Positions 33,805 to 44,659 of a stretch of 64,000 bases of DNA are shown here, one piece after another. A model generated the notes under the pieces. It did no database searches and was not told where the DNA came from. It worked only from the letters and a program-made list of their open reading frames with translations. The stretch is from the NCBI GenBank assembly GCA_026874595.1, contig CM049307.1, positions 64,474,870 to 64,538,869 on the forward strand, read 5' to 3'. Within the stretch, counting starts at the first letter, position 1, and each line of letters starts with the position of its first letter. This stretch comes from Sipunculus nudus. Lineage: Eukaryota; Annelida; Sipuncula; Golfingiida; Sipunculidae. The translations under genes and the position numbers were made by a program.

Positions 33805-34048
33805 AAGTATAAACTTATTTATTTTACATGGATTGTACAAATAGTTATTTTAACTAATCGAGGCACTCTCAATGGCTCCGGTGATGGCGTTCGGTAGTCT
33901 GCAGAGGTGGAGGAAACCAGAGTACCCGGAGAAAACAACTGGCCTTGGACGGGCAACTACAACCCACTCTCATAGCCATGCCGGGGATTGAACCTGGGTC
34001 ACCAGCGGAGATAGCCAAGCTTTTTACCACTCAGCTGTCCAGGCCCCA
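33805..34048 (-). mobile_element. tRNA-derived SINE with 12-bp target-site duplication
   Basis: Flanked by identical TTTCCCCCACAA at 33793-33804 and 34049-34060. On the minus strand it starts GGGCCTGGACAGCTGAGTGG (an A-box-like TGGACAGCTGAGTGG) with a B-box-like GGTTCAATCCCC. A conserved-looking CTCCGGGTACTCTGGTTTCC core and an AT-rich tail (AAAATAAATAAG) follow. Removing the SINE and one repeat makes the interrupted gypsy tail frame continuous, which supports the boundaries. Confidence 0.88.
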
Positions 34049-34540
34049 TTTCCCCCACAAGACCTACACAGCTGAGCTGCCATCATCAGAACCTGTGACT
34101 TCTGTTCCAAATTAACCCTTGCTGGTTGATCAAAGACCATCACCTGTTTCTGTGGTGACACCTGGTGGAACCACCCCAGTTGAGGTACCAGTGCCGGAGC
34201 CATCAAACATCTCCAGTGAGTCTAAAAAGCCAGCTGAACCAAGTCCTGTTGTTCATCGCTCTGGTCACAAAGTTAAAGTGCCAGATAAATTAAATTTGTG
34301 AAGTGTTTTGTGCAACAACCTTTTAAATGTGATCACATTTGACTCTGAACCTTTATAATTTCATTGTTTACCCCATAATTACTCCAGTCTAAAAAAAATT
34401 AAAACCAGTTCAACATATAGACAATTGGCTTAACGGAATGTATAGCTATATATATATACAGCAGCATTAAAAATTGTACTGGCAACGGGACTTATTCATT
34501 CTTTGCTTACATATGTGTAAGAACCACATATAATATGGTG

Positions 34541-36430
34541 GCAGTGTGAACAACCTCGCCTTGAGGCAAAACAGTAAAAGTTAGCAAGCCAGCCTATTGC
34601 TCCCACACATGATACTGATCGCGACACCACAAACCAAAAGCCTGGCCATGAGTACCCTCCCAAAAAATAACCCTATTATGTCAGCCCACATTCCTACTTA
34701 TTACATAACTGTACATGAACTGTCAAAGCCCTTTTACTGTACAGTAAAAAGTAAAGTCATTACAATGTCCTCCGGTGATCTATGCAGGATGCGCCCTCCA
34801 TATATGGACTGGTCTGTCAGTGACTTGACAACCGCTTTCCATGAATTTAAACAGTACTGCGAATTAATCTTCAAAGTGACATTAGCAGGCAAAAGCAATG
34901 ACCAAAAAGTGACATATACCCTATTAATGGTTGGCCAGGAAGGGCTTAAGTTGTACAAATCATGGAATCTCTAGACAGATGACCGCAGTGTACCTGCTAC
35001 AATTTAGCAATGCTTTGAAAGTCAGTTTGAGCCCCATACCTACTTCACACAAAATCACTTAAATTTTCACAACTTCAAGCAAGGACCAACTGAGAGCATG
35101 AACGATTTCATGACACGATGCAAACTACAGGCCAAAACATGTTGGTTTACAGATGAACATGAGTGCAGTAACCGCCTCATTGAGCAGTAAATCATTGGCA
35201 CACTTCATTAAAGGTGCAGGAGGTATTAATCAATAAAGACCATACTCCTTGTGATCAAACAAGGTATAGGTCTACATTGCACAGAAGAGGTCAGAGGTCA
35301 CCGGCAAGGCAGCAGAAGCTTGCAGTCAACAGCAGGACTCCAGACACATCTCTTGAAATGAGAAATGAGATATTCTCGAACACTGACATTAAGCTCATTA
35401 ACGAGCCAAACACTCCAGCAGTGCTCAGGACCAAGGCAGATACTGGCTTCAAGGTTAACATTTTGTGATTTCTGCCTCTATGTTTATTACGCCAAATGTA
35501 TCCAGATAAGCTTACAGCAGCTGGGTTCCAAAAACCTTAAAGAGACTTAAAGCTTGTACAACTGAACTGTGAAGTGTCAGCAACGCACAATAACATCAAA
35601 CCAATCAGAACAACTGACGCACTGGTGCAGCAATACCAAGAAAACTTTGAGCGTATGGGCAAATTCTGCAGTCTGCATATCAACATTAATCCTGCAATAC
35701 CATCAGTGGTCTATCCTTGGCATAGATGCCCAATTTAAATTTGTATCAAAGATGTATTTAAAGGATTAGGAGAACTAAAAGGTAAATATGACATAAAGCT
35801 AAAGAAGACCAGTATCTTATCCAGTGAGAAGAGTTTCAAAAAGCTTTAAACCAAAACTGACAGTTAGTTTAGGCAAGATGGTCAAAAACAAAATAATAAC
35901 ATCAATGGATGAGCAAACAGACTGAGTTAACAGTTGAAGCTATATAAAACACTCAGAATATGTTCCCAGAAAGCTGAACAAGGTTATAAAAAGAGAACAT
36001 TATACTCTGACAGATATTCAGGCAAGACTAGCAGGTTGTAAGTATTTCCCTACATTAGAATTCTCCTCAGGTACTGGTAAGTAAAATACTCTGCGAAAAA
36101 GCTCAGTTGTAACAACCTTAACACACCATTTGGGTGTTACAGGTGAACAGGTTAAAAGAATGCTTTTTGGAATTTCTAGTGCACAGGAAAGAGTTTCAGA
36201 GAAAGGTTAGCAAACTGTTAGGAGGAATAGCAGGCACTGTAAACTAGGAATAGCAGGCAGTGTAAACTATGTTGATCACATATTGATATATGCCAGATCA
36301 GAACAGGAGCATGATCAGATTTACAAAAGGTCCTATGTAGAAAAGAAAAAACCAAACTCGACATGGAGAAATGTCAGATCAAACAGAACAGCATTACATA
36401 TTTAGGGCACATTATCAACAGAGAAGGGAT
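34541..36430 (+). pseudogene. Ty3/gypsy relic 2: gag and short pol pieces
   Basis: A primer-binding-like TGGTGGCAGTGTG at 34541 is followed by a gag-like frame (34597-34971: PPYMDWSVSDLTTAFHEFKQ, YTLLMVGQEG) and its decayed continuation (35040-35170: NFHNFKQGPTESMNDFMTRC). Then come protease/RT fragments (35600-36430: VQQYQENFERMGKF, REHYTLTDIQARLAG, NYVDHILIYARSEQEHDQ, CQIKQNSITYLGHIINREGI). In the RT, Y-V-D-H replaces the usual YVDD. Multiple internal deletions. It stops exactly where the LTR of relic 3 begins at 36431. Confidence 0.75.
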
Positions 36431-36607
36431 TGTTGTGTATGATTCATATTCAATATTTAAAAGTCACATGGTCAAACTTACATGGTCACATGATACACTG
36501 AGTCACGTTATATGTATGGCAAGAGTTTGCCGCCATCTTGGGTAATCAGTAAAAGTTGTTAGGTTACTCAGTTGGGTTGTCAGTCATTAACACACAAGAA
36601 CACAACA
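36431..36607 (+). repeat. 5-prime LTR of gypsy relic 3 (177 bp)
   Basis: Begins TGTTGTG and ends CACAACA, perfect 7-bp inverted termini of LTR type. A possible primer-binding sequence TGGCGACAATG starts at 36612. Its last 63 bp (36545-36607) recur at 41055-41117 with about 6 differences and no gap. Confidence 0.8.
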
Positions 36608-38464
36608 AATCTGGCGACAATGATGTCCGAGTCTCACCTCCCACCTCCTCAGCCATTCCTTGACAGTCCTGGTGAACCTTCGATACCATGGTCACGTTGG
36701 TACAACTCCTTCAATACGTACATGGTTGCCACGGGCCTTGATCATAGAGACATTGCCGACATTTGTAAACGCGCAGTCCTTCTCCATTGCCTTGGCACAA
36801 AAGGACAAAGGATATTTCATTCACTTGGGACTTCAGAGACATACCAGGAAGAATCTCATTTCCGCCCTAAGAAATCAGTAATCAAGGAACGCTACCGTTT
36901 CTGGCACCACGTGCGCATGAAAGACTCTTGATGGAGCCTGATTCCTTGACCCTAGAGCGTGCATTAGTTCTAGCTAAGCAGATAGATGGCGCTATATCCG
37001 AGGCTCAGAAACTTGAAACTGAAACTGCTAATGCTACCACAAGCATTCACAGATTTAAACTTGATGACAGATCTGCTTAGCAGGTGTTTTCGAACAACCA
37101 GCTAGCCACCATCAGGGTCAGAGACCGCAGACCTACAAGCAGCTTAGTGGAAGTAAGTACAAGCCTGGACAAAAGAAAATGTTGTGCAGAAATTGTGGTT
37201 CAAATGCTCATAATACATTTAGCCACAAGTGCCCAGCTACAGGCAAAGAATGCCGAAAATGTCATAAACTTAACCACTTGGAGAAAATGTGTCGTAGCAG
37301 TGGTCATGTACATCAGATTGAAATTCCAGCATCAGAATCAGAGAGTCCTACTTTACCAGTTCCAGTCATCATACGACGTATTGATGAGGTTACAGAGGCC
37401 AATTGTTTTAAATCCTGCACATTGACACTCCATGGAGTACAGCTGAACCTCATGATGGACATTGGTTCAAAGGTTTTAATTATAAACGAGTCTACATACT
37501 GTAAACATTTCAAAGCCAGTCCTCTTATGCCATCTACTCAGAAGCTAACCAGCTACAATGGAACTCACATTACTGTTTGTGGTGTAGTTTCCCTAGATGT
37601 TCAGTATGAATATCAGTATCTGCCAGACTACAAGTTCTATGTCACAAAGCAAGGTGCAAATCTTATGGGCATTGACTTATTTAACAGTCTAGGGTTTAAA
37701 ATTACCAGACAGGAAACAGGGGTTAACACTGTCGATGTAGCTTGCAAATTTACTGAACTGTTCACCAGATTTGGCAAAGTCACCAAGTATGCTCACTCTC
37801 CACATGTCCACCCTAAAGTTGCACCTGTGTCACAGAAATTAGGTCGTTTGCCACTGTCACTTCAGGATTAGGTGTCAAAAGAGCACAAACGGCTTGAAAA
37901 AACTCGTCGTTGCACACAGGAAGTCTGGAGACATTCCTTTGTGTGTTGACTTGCGCCCTGTCAACAAAGCCATCGTACCGGAAAAAAATATCCGTTGCCA
38001 ACACTTTCCGAACTAACTGACGAATTCTATGGTGCTACAGTGTTTACTAAACTAGACCTTAGACGCAGTTACCTACAGATTCCGCTGGCTGAAGAAAGCA
38101 GAAACCTCACAGCTTTCATTACACATGATGGCATCTTCCAGTACAAACGTATGCCTTACGGTCTGTCATCCACACCAAGTGCATTTCAGAAAATCCTGTC
38201 ATCAGTATTTTCTTCCTGTCCAGGGACTGTTCATTTGATTGATGATGTAGAAGTTCATGGCAAGGACAAGGCCATGCATGACAGCCGCCTAGAGATGGTC
38301 CTCAATAGACTGAGAGATGCTAACATAACTCTCAACAAAGACAAATGTCAATTTTCTACTGGTGAAATTGAGTTTGTTGGATTCAAGGTCTCAGCATCCG
38401 GTCAGTTGCCACTAGAGTCGAACACGGAGGCCATTATGAACATTCCAGAACCAGCAAATGTTAA

Positions 38465-39912
38465 CACATTCACTGCCAAGCCCATGTTCACTCCCAGTGC
38501 CAGGGCCATACAGAGGGACCCCAGCAGCCCCAAGAGCTGCAGTGGTACCAAGACTAGGTGCTAATTACCTGATAAGAAGGTGTGACTTCGGATAACACAG
38601 GGGCAATAAAACTCGGGGGAGGTGTGAAGTTGGGCACTGAGCCAAATGACCGATAGTAGTCGAAGCATGGCGCCGGTGGACTGGTCTCATAGAGTCAACA
38701 TTGACACCAGCATAAAGCTAACAACTAATTCAAATAAAGATTTTTATAATTTATTTATTGTAAATGATGAACTAAATGAAATTGTGTATGTTGGCACAAA
38801 TGCTGAATTTGGAAGAGTCAAATGACTGAAAGTCACTGACATTTATAGGCCTAGGCCTATGTCTAACCAAAATAAATTTTATACCGGTACTGCATTTTCG
38901 GGCACGATTGATTTGTACATTTTTGTAATATTACCATAAACAAAAAAATTAACAGCAGAGCCAGAATGGCATAGTGTTTAGAACAGGTAGTCCACATATG
39001 CCTCGCAGGTTACCGCGTGAGTTCGAACATGCGCGGTGTTTTTTTTTCATTTTACAAACATGTAGTTTTAGTGCTCAAACATACATTTTTTACACTTCCA
39101 TAACGAACACAGTGATTCTACCAATCAATATAATTATAAAAAAATATCATGTAATTTTCAAACATAGTCATAGACTGTTTATATATACCCACATGTGAGC
39201 CTTGACGCAATTGACCTTGTCATTGTAACAATCACACGAAGATTATTCCTGTTTTGCAATTTACCAGCACTTGTTTGTGAAGTTACTAATATATGCATAT
39301 ATCTATATATAAGTAAAAAAGGAACAAGAAATAAGCCAAAAGAATCATTAGCAGCCGCGTTCTGATTACCCTGCCGATCTTTGTTGTTGATTGCACAATA
39401 CCCTGTCCTCGCGGGGCAATAAACCTGAACGACCTTATGCCTCGCTATCTTGAGTTCACACTTAAAGTGCAATCTATCACACCTCGGTCTCCCAACCGGG
39501 TCTGTCGTAAATAAGTGGCCAAAACATGCTCTAATATAAAACTAGCTACATATTTTTATGATTCTCGCTTTCATTTGATTCAAACTAGTATTATTACAAG
39601 GAATCGACTTCAAACTGAAGCGCTTAGCAAAATTATTTCACAACAATGGACCGGAGCCGTGGATCTTGTCACCATCTACACATCTTTCCTGCTTTTGAAT
39701 GATGCAGCGCACTGTTGAATAACAAATAATTCATTTTCGTACTGCGAGACTATTTTATAAATGAACTACTATTCATCTGCAAAGAATTTATTGAAAAATT
39801 TATGAGAATTCCTGCTGAAAATGGCTTAAAAATAAATGACATGTATACACGTGCTTGGCACTGGGGGAATCATCATAAATGACCGGTATACACATCATTG
39901 GCAGCGAATGTG
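38465..39912. mobile_element. piggyBac-like non-autonomous element with TTAA duplication
   Basis: TTAA at both ends (38461-38464, 39913-39916) flanks inverted termini CACATTCACTGCCAA and TTGGCAGCGAATGTG (one mismatch). Excision leaving a single TTAA restores the interrupted gypsy frame between PANV and KELQSFLG. 1448 bp, with no transposase frame. TTAA duplication and TTAACmCrTTCrCTGCCA-type ends are typical of the piggyBac superfamily (family knowledge). Confidence 0.85.
38955..39055 (+). mobile_element. Possible tRNA-like SINE fragment inside the piggyBac-like element
   Basis: ATGGCATAGTGTTTAGAACA resembles a tRNA A-box region, and GTGAGTTCGAACATG resembles a B-box (GGTTCGAATCC), about 40 bp apart and followed by T9. 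No target duplication recognised. Confidence 0.35.
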
Positions 39913-41054
39913 TTAAAGAGCTACAGTCCTTCCTAGGAGCAGCAAACTTTTACCTCAAGTTTGTTCCATTCTGCGCTCAAAACACAGAGCCACTGCGCAA
40001 GTTAAATCACCAAAATGATCCATGGTAATGGAAAGAACCACAGCAGAATGCTTTTGAATCACTGAAGACACAAAACTGTTCGCCTCCAGTCCTAGCACAT
40101 TTTGACCAAAATTGCGACACGTTCGTCACGAAATGGATGCATCAGGATATGGACTGGCAGCAGTGCTATCTCAGGTACAAAGTGGTCAGGAATCACATTC
40201 ACATCGAGAACGCTCTCTGAAGCTGAACGCAAATATTCCACCAGTGAACGTGAAGCTCTCGCTTGCTTGTATGCATCAGAACACTGGGATATGTTTCTTT
40301 ATGGGAGAAAATACACGCTACGAACTGACGACGAAGCACTTAAAATGCTACTCGCTACATGCGGATCCAGCCTCAAACCACTTCGTATCCACAGATGGGT
40401 TGACAGATTGTTCCTGTACAATTTTGAAATTGTGAATATACCTGGAACCAAGAATGTTGTTGCAGACATGTTGAGCTGGACACGTCAGGCAAATAACGCT
40501 TGCAAACATGGCACTGAGACTGATGTTTCGCTAGTGAACCTAGATGGGTTGGTTACAGCCACAGATCTACAGAACGAATCAAAAGATGACCCGAAACTTC
40601 AAACTGTGTATCTTATCTACAAAACGGATGGCCAAAGCAAATATATCCTGAGATCAAAGTATATGCTTGTTTGAAACATGAACTGTCAGTGTGGAATGAA
40701 TTCTGTGTTTGTCACAGATCACAGGCAGTAATTCCTCTATGGCCAATGGCCGTATGGCCCATGATGGACATCCTGGAATTGTCAGAATGAAGCAACGCTG
40801 TATGGTGGCCAGGAATGTCCAAGGATAATTGACGAATATGTGCATAACTGTGAAGCATTTGCTGTAAGTGGAAAGTCCGTCAGGCTGCAACAACCACCCC
40901 TACAGCTAATACCATGGCCGACAAAACCATGGCAGACTGTCCAGATTGATATTTTTGGAGAAGTCAAAGTGGGTCCTCATCATCAGCGGTTTATGGTCGT
41001 TGTTCATAACCTGCATTCCAAATGGACCAAAGTTGCTACATCAGGTGAAGTTAC

Positions 41055-41117
41055 ATCAGTAAAAGTTGATAGGTTACTCAGTCGTGTTGTCAGTCATTTA
41101 CACTCACGAACACAACA
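41055..41117 (+). repeat. 3-prime LTR fragment of gypsy relic 3
   Basis: 63 bp matching the end of the 5-prime LTR (36545-36607) without gaps, ending CACAACA. It is joined directly to integrase core sequence, so the integrase C-terminus and the first two thirds of this LTR are deleted. Confidence 0.8.
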
Positions 41118-41369
41118 CATAGGCCATTATTTATTGTTTACTACCACTGTTAATTTTAATTCATGACAGCCATGGTTTAAGTGGCTAATCAGAGTAAGTT
41201 GAATCCTCTCGTCTGGTGAGGATATGACGTAAGGGAGCTTCCCAAGAGCATTCTTTGGATCTACAAGCTGCGGTGAAAACCAGTTTGGGTGAAGTTTCTG
41301 AAGTTTCCATTAATTTCAAGAAGATTATTGTTGGTAGATACTTCGCCAATGCTGTCATCACTATGATGT
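41118..41369. other. No structure seen
   Basis: Sequence after the truncated gypsy LTR. The pol of gypsy relic 2 does not resume here, so either the right flank of the insertion was rearranged or the relics are adjacent rather than nested. Confidence 0.45.
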
Positions 41370-42279
41370 GAACTGATATGAGTAAATTTTGTGCTATGCA
41401 TGTTTTAACAGCCATCTGTCCGCCCTATGTCTTTAGATCCTCTTTCAGCTTTAACTCAGAGTCAGGCTGTCCCGCTGGAGTCCTCATTGGTGAGTGGCGT
41501 GGTGCCTACACTGGAAGTGAGGGCTTTCCTGCTGCCGGGGACGGCATATCCTACGTGGGATGCTCTGCGGGAGGAGATCACAGCCCAGGAGCCGAGTGCA
41601 CCTGTTGCTACCTGGTCTCAGACCAGAGGTTCCAGAAGTCCCCCTGTTGACCTTGGGGAGGGGGAACTTCCGGAAGAGATCTTCGGATCTCCTGAGTATC
41701 GTAAGGCTGAGGAAGAGCCTCTAGACTTCTGGGCCTAGGCCACACGGGGAAGGTACTATGGTCCCAGACTAAGGCCGATCTGTTGGACCAAGTGGCTACC
41801 TGTATGGTCCAGGATCCAGAAAATGCCACCCATGTGCCACAGTTGAGGTGGCTAGAGGGGTCCTCGACAAGCACACACACCCAAGGGGGTTTATCTGTGT
41901 ATGGCTAAGCCAAGGGGTGACCTACTATTAGCATACATAGTGGAACTCACCTTTTCTCTGTGAAAAGTAGTACCGTTAGTTGGCAGGTAGGTCACCCCTT
42001 GGCTATCAGGTTTCCCTCCCTTGGTTCTCTCCTTTTTTTCTCTCTTACTCTGTGGTTTTGACTGAGTTCAGAGTTAATTGGATAGTAGTGACAACAAACA
42101 TAGTTGCTAGGACGTGCGGGGGATCACGGGAAGGGACCTAGTACTAGGGGGGTGTCTCACAAAATTTAATCCGTGTCAGAACTACGAGGTGAAGTGTTAT
42201 GGCTAAGCCAAGGGGTGACCTACTATTAGCCAACGTAGTGGAACTGATATGAGTAAATTTTGTGCTATGCATGTTTTAA
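41370..42279 (+). repeat. GC-rich 832-bp segment flanked by 39-bp direct repeats
   Basis: GAACTGATATGAGTAAATTT plus 19 bases occurs identically at 41370-41408 and 42241-42279. The intervening 41409-42240 is GC-rich. A 17-bp sequence GCCAAGGGGTGACCTAC occurs at 41909 and 42207, and inverted at 41987. No transposon superfamily is recognised; the inverted and direct copies could suggest a DIRS-like or rearranged element. Confidence 0.7.
41427..41738 (+). CDS. Unrecognised 103-residue ORF in GC-rich insertion
   Basis: An open frame beginning MSLDPLSALTQSQAVPLESS, rich in Pro, Glu and Ser, ending PEYRKAEEEPLDFWA and stop. Its GC content and codon use differ from the surrounding AT-rich DNA. There is no catalytic motif, signal peptide, zinc finger or membrane segment. 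It may be the start of a gag-like ORF of the element bounded by the 39-bp repeats, or chance coding in GC-rich DNA. Not a known family to me. Confidence 0.35.
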   Translation: MSLDPLSALTQSQAVPLESSLVSGVVPTLEVRAFLLPGTAYPTWDALREEITAQEPSAPVATWSQTRGSRSPPVDLGEGELPEEIFGSPEYRKAEEEPLDFWA

Positions 42280-42283
42280 TAAG

Positions 42284-42828
42284 GATTTTATGTATGAAGC
42301 TTTTGTTCCCCCCCCCCCCCCTGAAATCTGCTGTAGATATTTATGATATTATGTGATAGAAGCTTAAGTTAGCAATATGTTTTGCTGAGTGCCTGCCTTC
42401 TGGAGATAATCATTGTTTAATCTGTTTTATCTCGGTACCTGGTATTTGGAATAACTGACGTAAAGAGTGCATAAAGAAGTATTTTCCTTAATCAGTCGAA
42501 TGACACAAGTCAAGATGTGCATTTTGTGGATGCTGTGTTTAAAAAATTATGAGGAAATTTGTCATTGCTTGTTGAGCCTGCAGTTTACTGTATTATGATT
42601 AAGTTAAACTGGGTTTGAAATAGATCTTATTCAAGCACAAACCTGTGAACAGGTGGTAAGTTCATTTATGAAAATACTTATGAGAAATGTTGTAAAAGAA
42701 AACATTATCTGACTGTGTTTGGTTTGCTACAAGACATTAAAAATGTCACAGTGTGCGCCTTTTCAATTAATTTATTTTTGTTAATCAGTCTGCAACAGCA
42801 TGTATACCTTCACGTACATCCATTCACA
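42284..42828. other. No structure seen
   Basis: AT-rich sequence with a C12 run near 42309. No coding frame or repeat terminus recognised. Confidence 0.5.
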
Positions 42829-43686
42829 CGAGAATACATGTAGTCAACAAGCGACTATGTCTATCCTCCGAAACCAGAGTGGGACAGGTGAAGTGAGGCA
42901 TGGAATGAGTGGCAAGGGGAAATAGAGAAAGATGTGTTGCATATTAGCATGGACGTCTGCAGCCGAAAGGTGTATGTAGGTGGTGCCACCTGCCACAAAA
43001 TCCAGAAAGTTTTCCAAGTTGTATACAATTGAAAAATTTCAGACAGAAAAGTCAAACCACTGCGAAGATATGAGTGATTTTATCCCACAGCAGACAAACA
43101 GATGGACCCTGTGCAAAAATGGTTGCAGGAGACACCACCAGTTTTGCGTATGATAAAGAGCTATGTGAGATCTATACACAAGCAAAATTTCAGGAGGATA
43201 CGTCAAACCTGTCTTGAGATATAAGCCTGGATGTCTCCAGCCTGAACATGAAAGTAGGTGGCGCCACCTGTCATAAAATCAAGAAAGCTATCCAGGATGA
43301 ATACACATGCAAAATTTCAGGTGGATAAGTCCATTCACTGCAGAGATATGAGTGATTTTATTCCAAGCAGATGAACAGATGGACACTGTGCAAAAATGGT
43401 TGCAGGTGGCACCACAATTTTTTGTGTATGTTATAAAGCTATCCAAGGGCTACATTTGTGCAATTTTTTTCCCTGATTGGTCAAACGAATGAATGGAAGC
43501 TGGGCAGAGAGGAAAGGCCAGAGGTCAACCATAAATGAGGGCACAGCAGTTTACATGTGACCATATCATAATTCCGAATTTTAAAAAATTCTGCCCAGTA
43601 GTTACTGAGGAGTTCTCTGGAAACCAATGCAGTGATGGCGTGCAACTGAAAACATAGTATCCGCAAAACTCTGTTTTGGCAGATAC
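42829..43686 (+). mobile_element. Satellite-bearing element with terminal hairpin, copy 2
   Basis: Similar along its length to 54769-55940: shared start GAATACATGTAGTC../CAAGCGACT, GTGAGGCATGGAaTGAGTGG, and palindrome-centred units TAGGTGGYGCCACCTG at 42979 and 43255 alternating with variants at 43125 and 43403 (dimer period about 277 bp). It ends with an imperfect hairpin, TATCCGCAAAACTCTGTTTT then GGCAGATACA. No coding frame. Confidence 0.7.
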
Positions 43687-44098
43687 AATTAATACGGACT
43701 TAACAGCATTATGTTGTATTTGTTGCTCATTATATAAGGAGTACAAGTGTCTATTAAGCCTAAATTGTTTGTCTCCTTCAACTGGCATTACAATAGTGTT
43801 GAAATGTATGTGTATAATGTCCATCTGTCAGTTTCAGTAGTATAATGGAAATAGACATGTCAAGCCCATCTGTCTGGTATACAACTTCACATTTCATGAA
43901 TTACAACCAGTTTAATGACACTGAGACATGGTAACAAGCCAACTTTACTTTTAATATTGCTGTTCATTAAGACATTCATGTCATGAAAATAGATCATTAA
44001 TTAGATATTAAGGTCATGGCTCTGTGATGCTTTGAGCATATTGTTTATTCCATTAAATGATTTTTTTGCAACACGTTAGATAAACTGTCTGTGTCGAT
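43687..44098. other. No structure seen
   Basis: AT-rich, non-coding. Precedes the possible LTR of gypsy-type relic 4. Confidence 0.45.
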
Positions 44099-44587
44099 AT
44101 GTTGGTTACACCACATTTTATAGCATTTTATACATTTTATAGCGTAATGCAAGTTAGTAAATGTTATATTGATAGACCTTTATTAATGAGAATTGAGTCA
44201 GTGAAGTCATTAGGTTTTATTTTGGATGGCTATGCCTTGTGGTTTTTACTTAGAGACTGTATGGAAGTATGGTAACCATTGATCGTCTTTTATGCCGATA
44301 TTCTGGCAGATGTAAAGAGTAACACCGTAAACATGGGTTATTCATGGGCCAGTGAGTTCATTATGTGTAAGTTTTTTTCCTATTGTAGTAAGCTTTACTT
44401 TGATAAGATATTCACATGTGTCTCATGTGATTTAGAACACAGTGGATGCGGCTGTTTTCGTGTTTTGTACAGGTGCTTACCCCCTTGTGGGCCGTATTCA
44501 ATGGTATTGAGAGCCTCTCATCAACAATGGCATTGTGAATACAATAAAGCCTTATCTCAAAAGTCACAGGCATCATTGTAAATCCGC
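44099..44587 (+). repeat. Possible 5-prime LTR of gypsy-type relic 4
   Basis: Candidate limits TGTTGGTTACACC and CCGCTACA. AATAAA lies near the end (44541 region), as expected for the R/U5 part, and GATT separates it from the primer-binding site at 44592. No second LTR was found, so the start is uncertain. Confidence 0.4.
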
Positions 44588-44591
44588 TACA

Positions 44592-44611
44592 GATTTTGGT
44601 GGCAGCAGTGG
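44592..44611 (+). promoter_or_regulatory. Primer-binding site, tRNA-Leu type
   Basis: TGGTGGCAGCAGTGGGATTT closely matches the complement of a leucine tRNA 3-prime end (TGGTGTCAGGAGTGGGATTT), the usual minus-strand primer for some Ty3/gypsy elements. Confidence 0.7.
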
Positions 44612-44659
44612 GATTTTTGTGACATTTCCATCCGACGGTGGGGCATAGGACTTTAGGTA

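Larger units (their letters stand above)
28290..34300 (+). pseudogene. Ty3/gypsy retrotransposon pol relic 1 (interrupted twice)
   Basis: Order: the protease end (PCLIVKGNEPNLLGGDWL at 28325-28375), reverse transcriptase start (VEAELDRLVDQGIFKLV, APIHPILKPNGDVRICGDY at 28450-28570), a 3.05-kb Helitron-like insertion, RT continuation from 31720 (LDLSQAYQQVCLEDDSQ), fingers and RNase H pieces with many stops, integrase (LDELHETHSGIVHMKG at 32918 on, then MIWVIVDASTKFIDAHVVNS and NTIVSDRGTCFISSQF at 33149-33320), and a C-terminal tail ending VKVPDKLNL at 34300. A SINE interrupts the tail. Many frameshifts and stops; inactive. The sequence between protease and RT is deleted. Confidence 0.85.
36608..41054 (+). 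pseudogene. Ty3/gypsy relic 3: gag, protease, RT, RNase H, part of integrase
   Basis: Order: gag (36620-36925, WSRWYNSFNTYMVATGL; then SLTLERALVLAKQIDGAI near 36950), zinc knuckle CRKCHKLNHLEKMC (37250-37290), protease with MDIGSKVLI in place of DTGS (about 37460), RT (37990-38460: FTKLDLRRSYLQIPLAEESR, MPYGLSSTPSAFQKI, HLIDDVEVHGKD), a piggyBac-like insertion, connection (39913 on: KELQSFLGAANFYLKF), RNase H (40110-40670: MDASGYGLAAVLSQVQSG, YSTSEREALACLYASEHWD, LRTDDEALKML), and integrase zinc region and start of core (40760-41050). The integrase then ends abruptly at LTR sequence. Several frameshifts; not functional. Confidence 0.88.

Noticed and set aside
38970..39040. Functional tRNA gene
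   Set aside because: A- and B-box-like sequences exist, but the cloverleaf cannot be closed and there is no CCA-compatible acceptor stem. It is better read as SINE debris.
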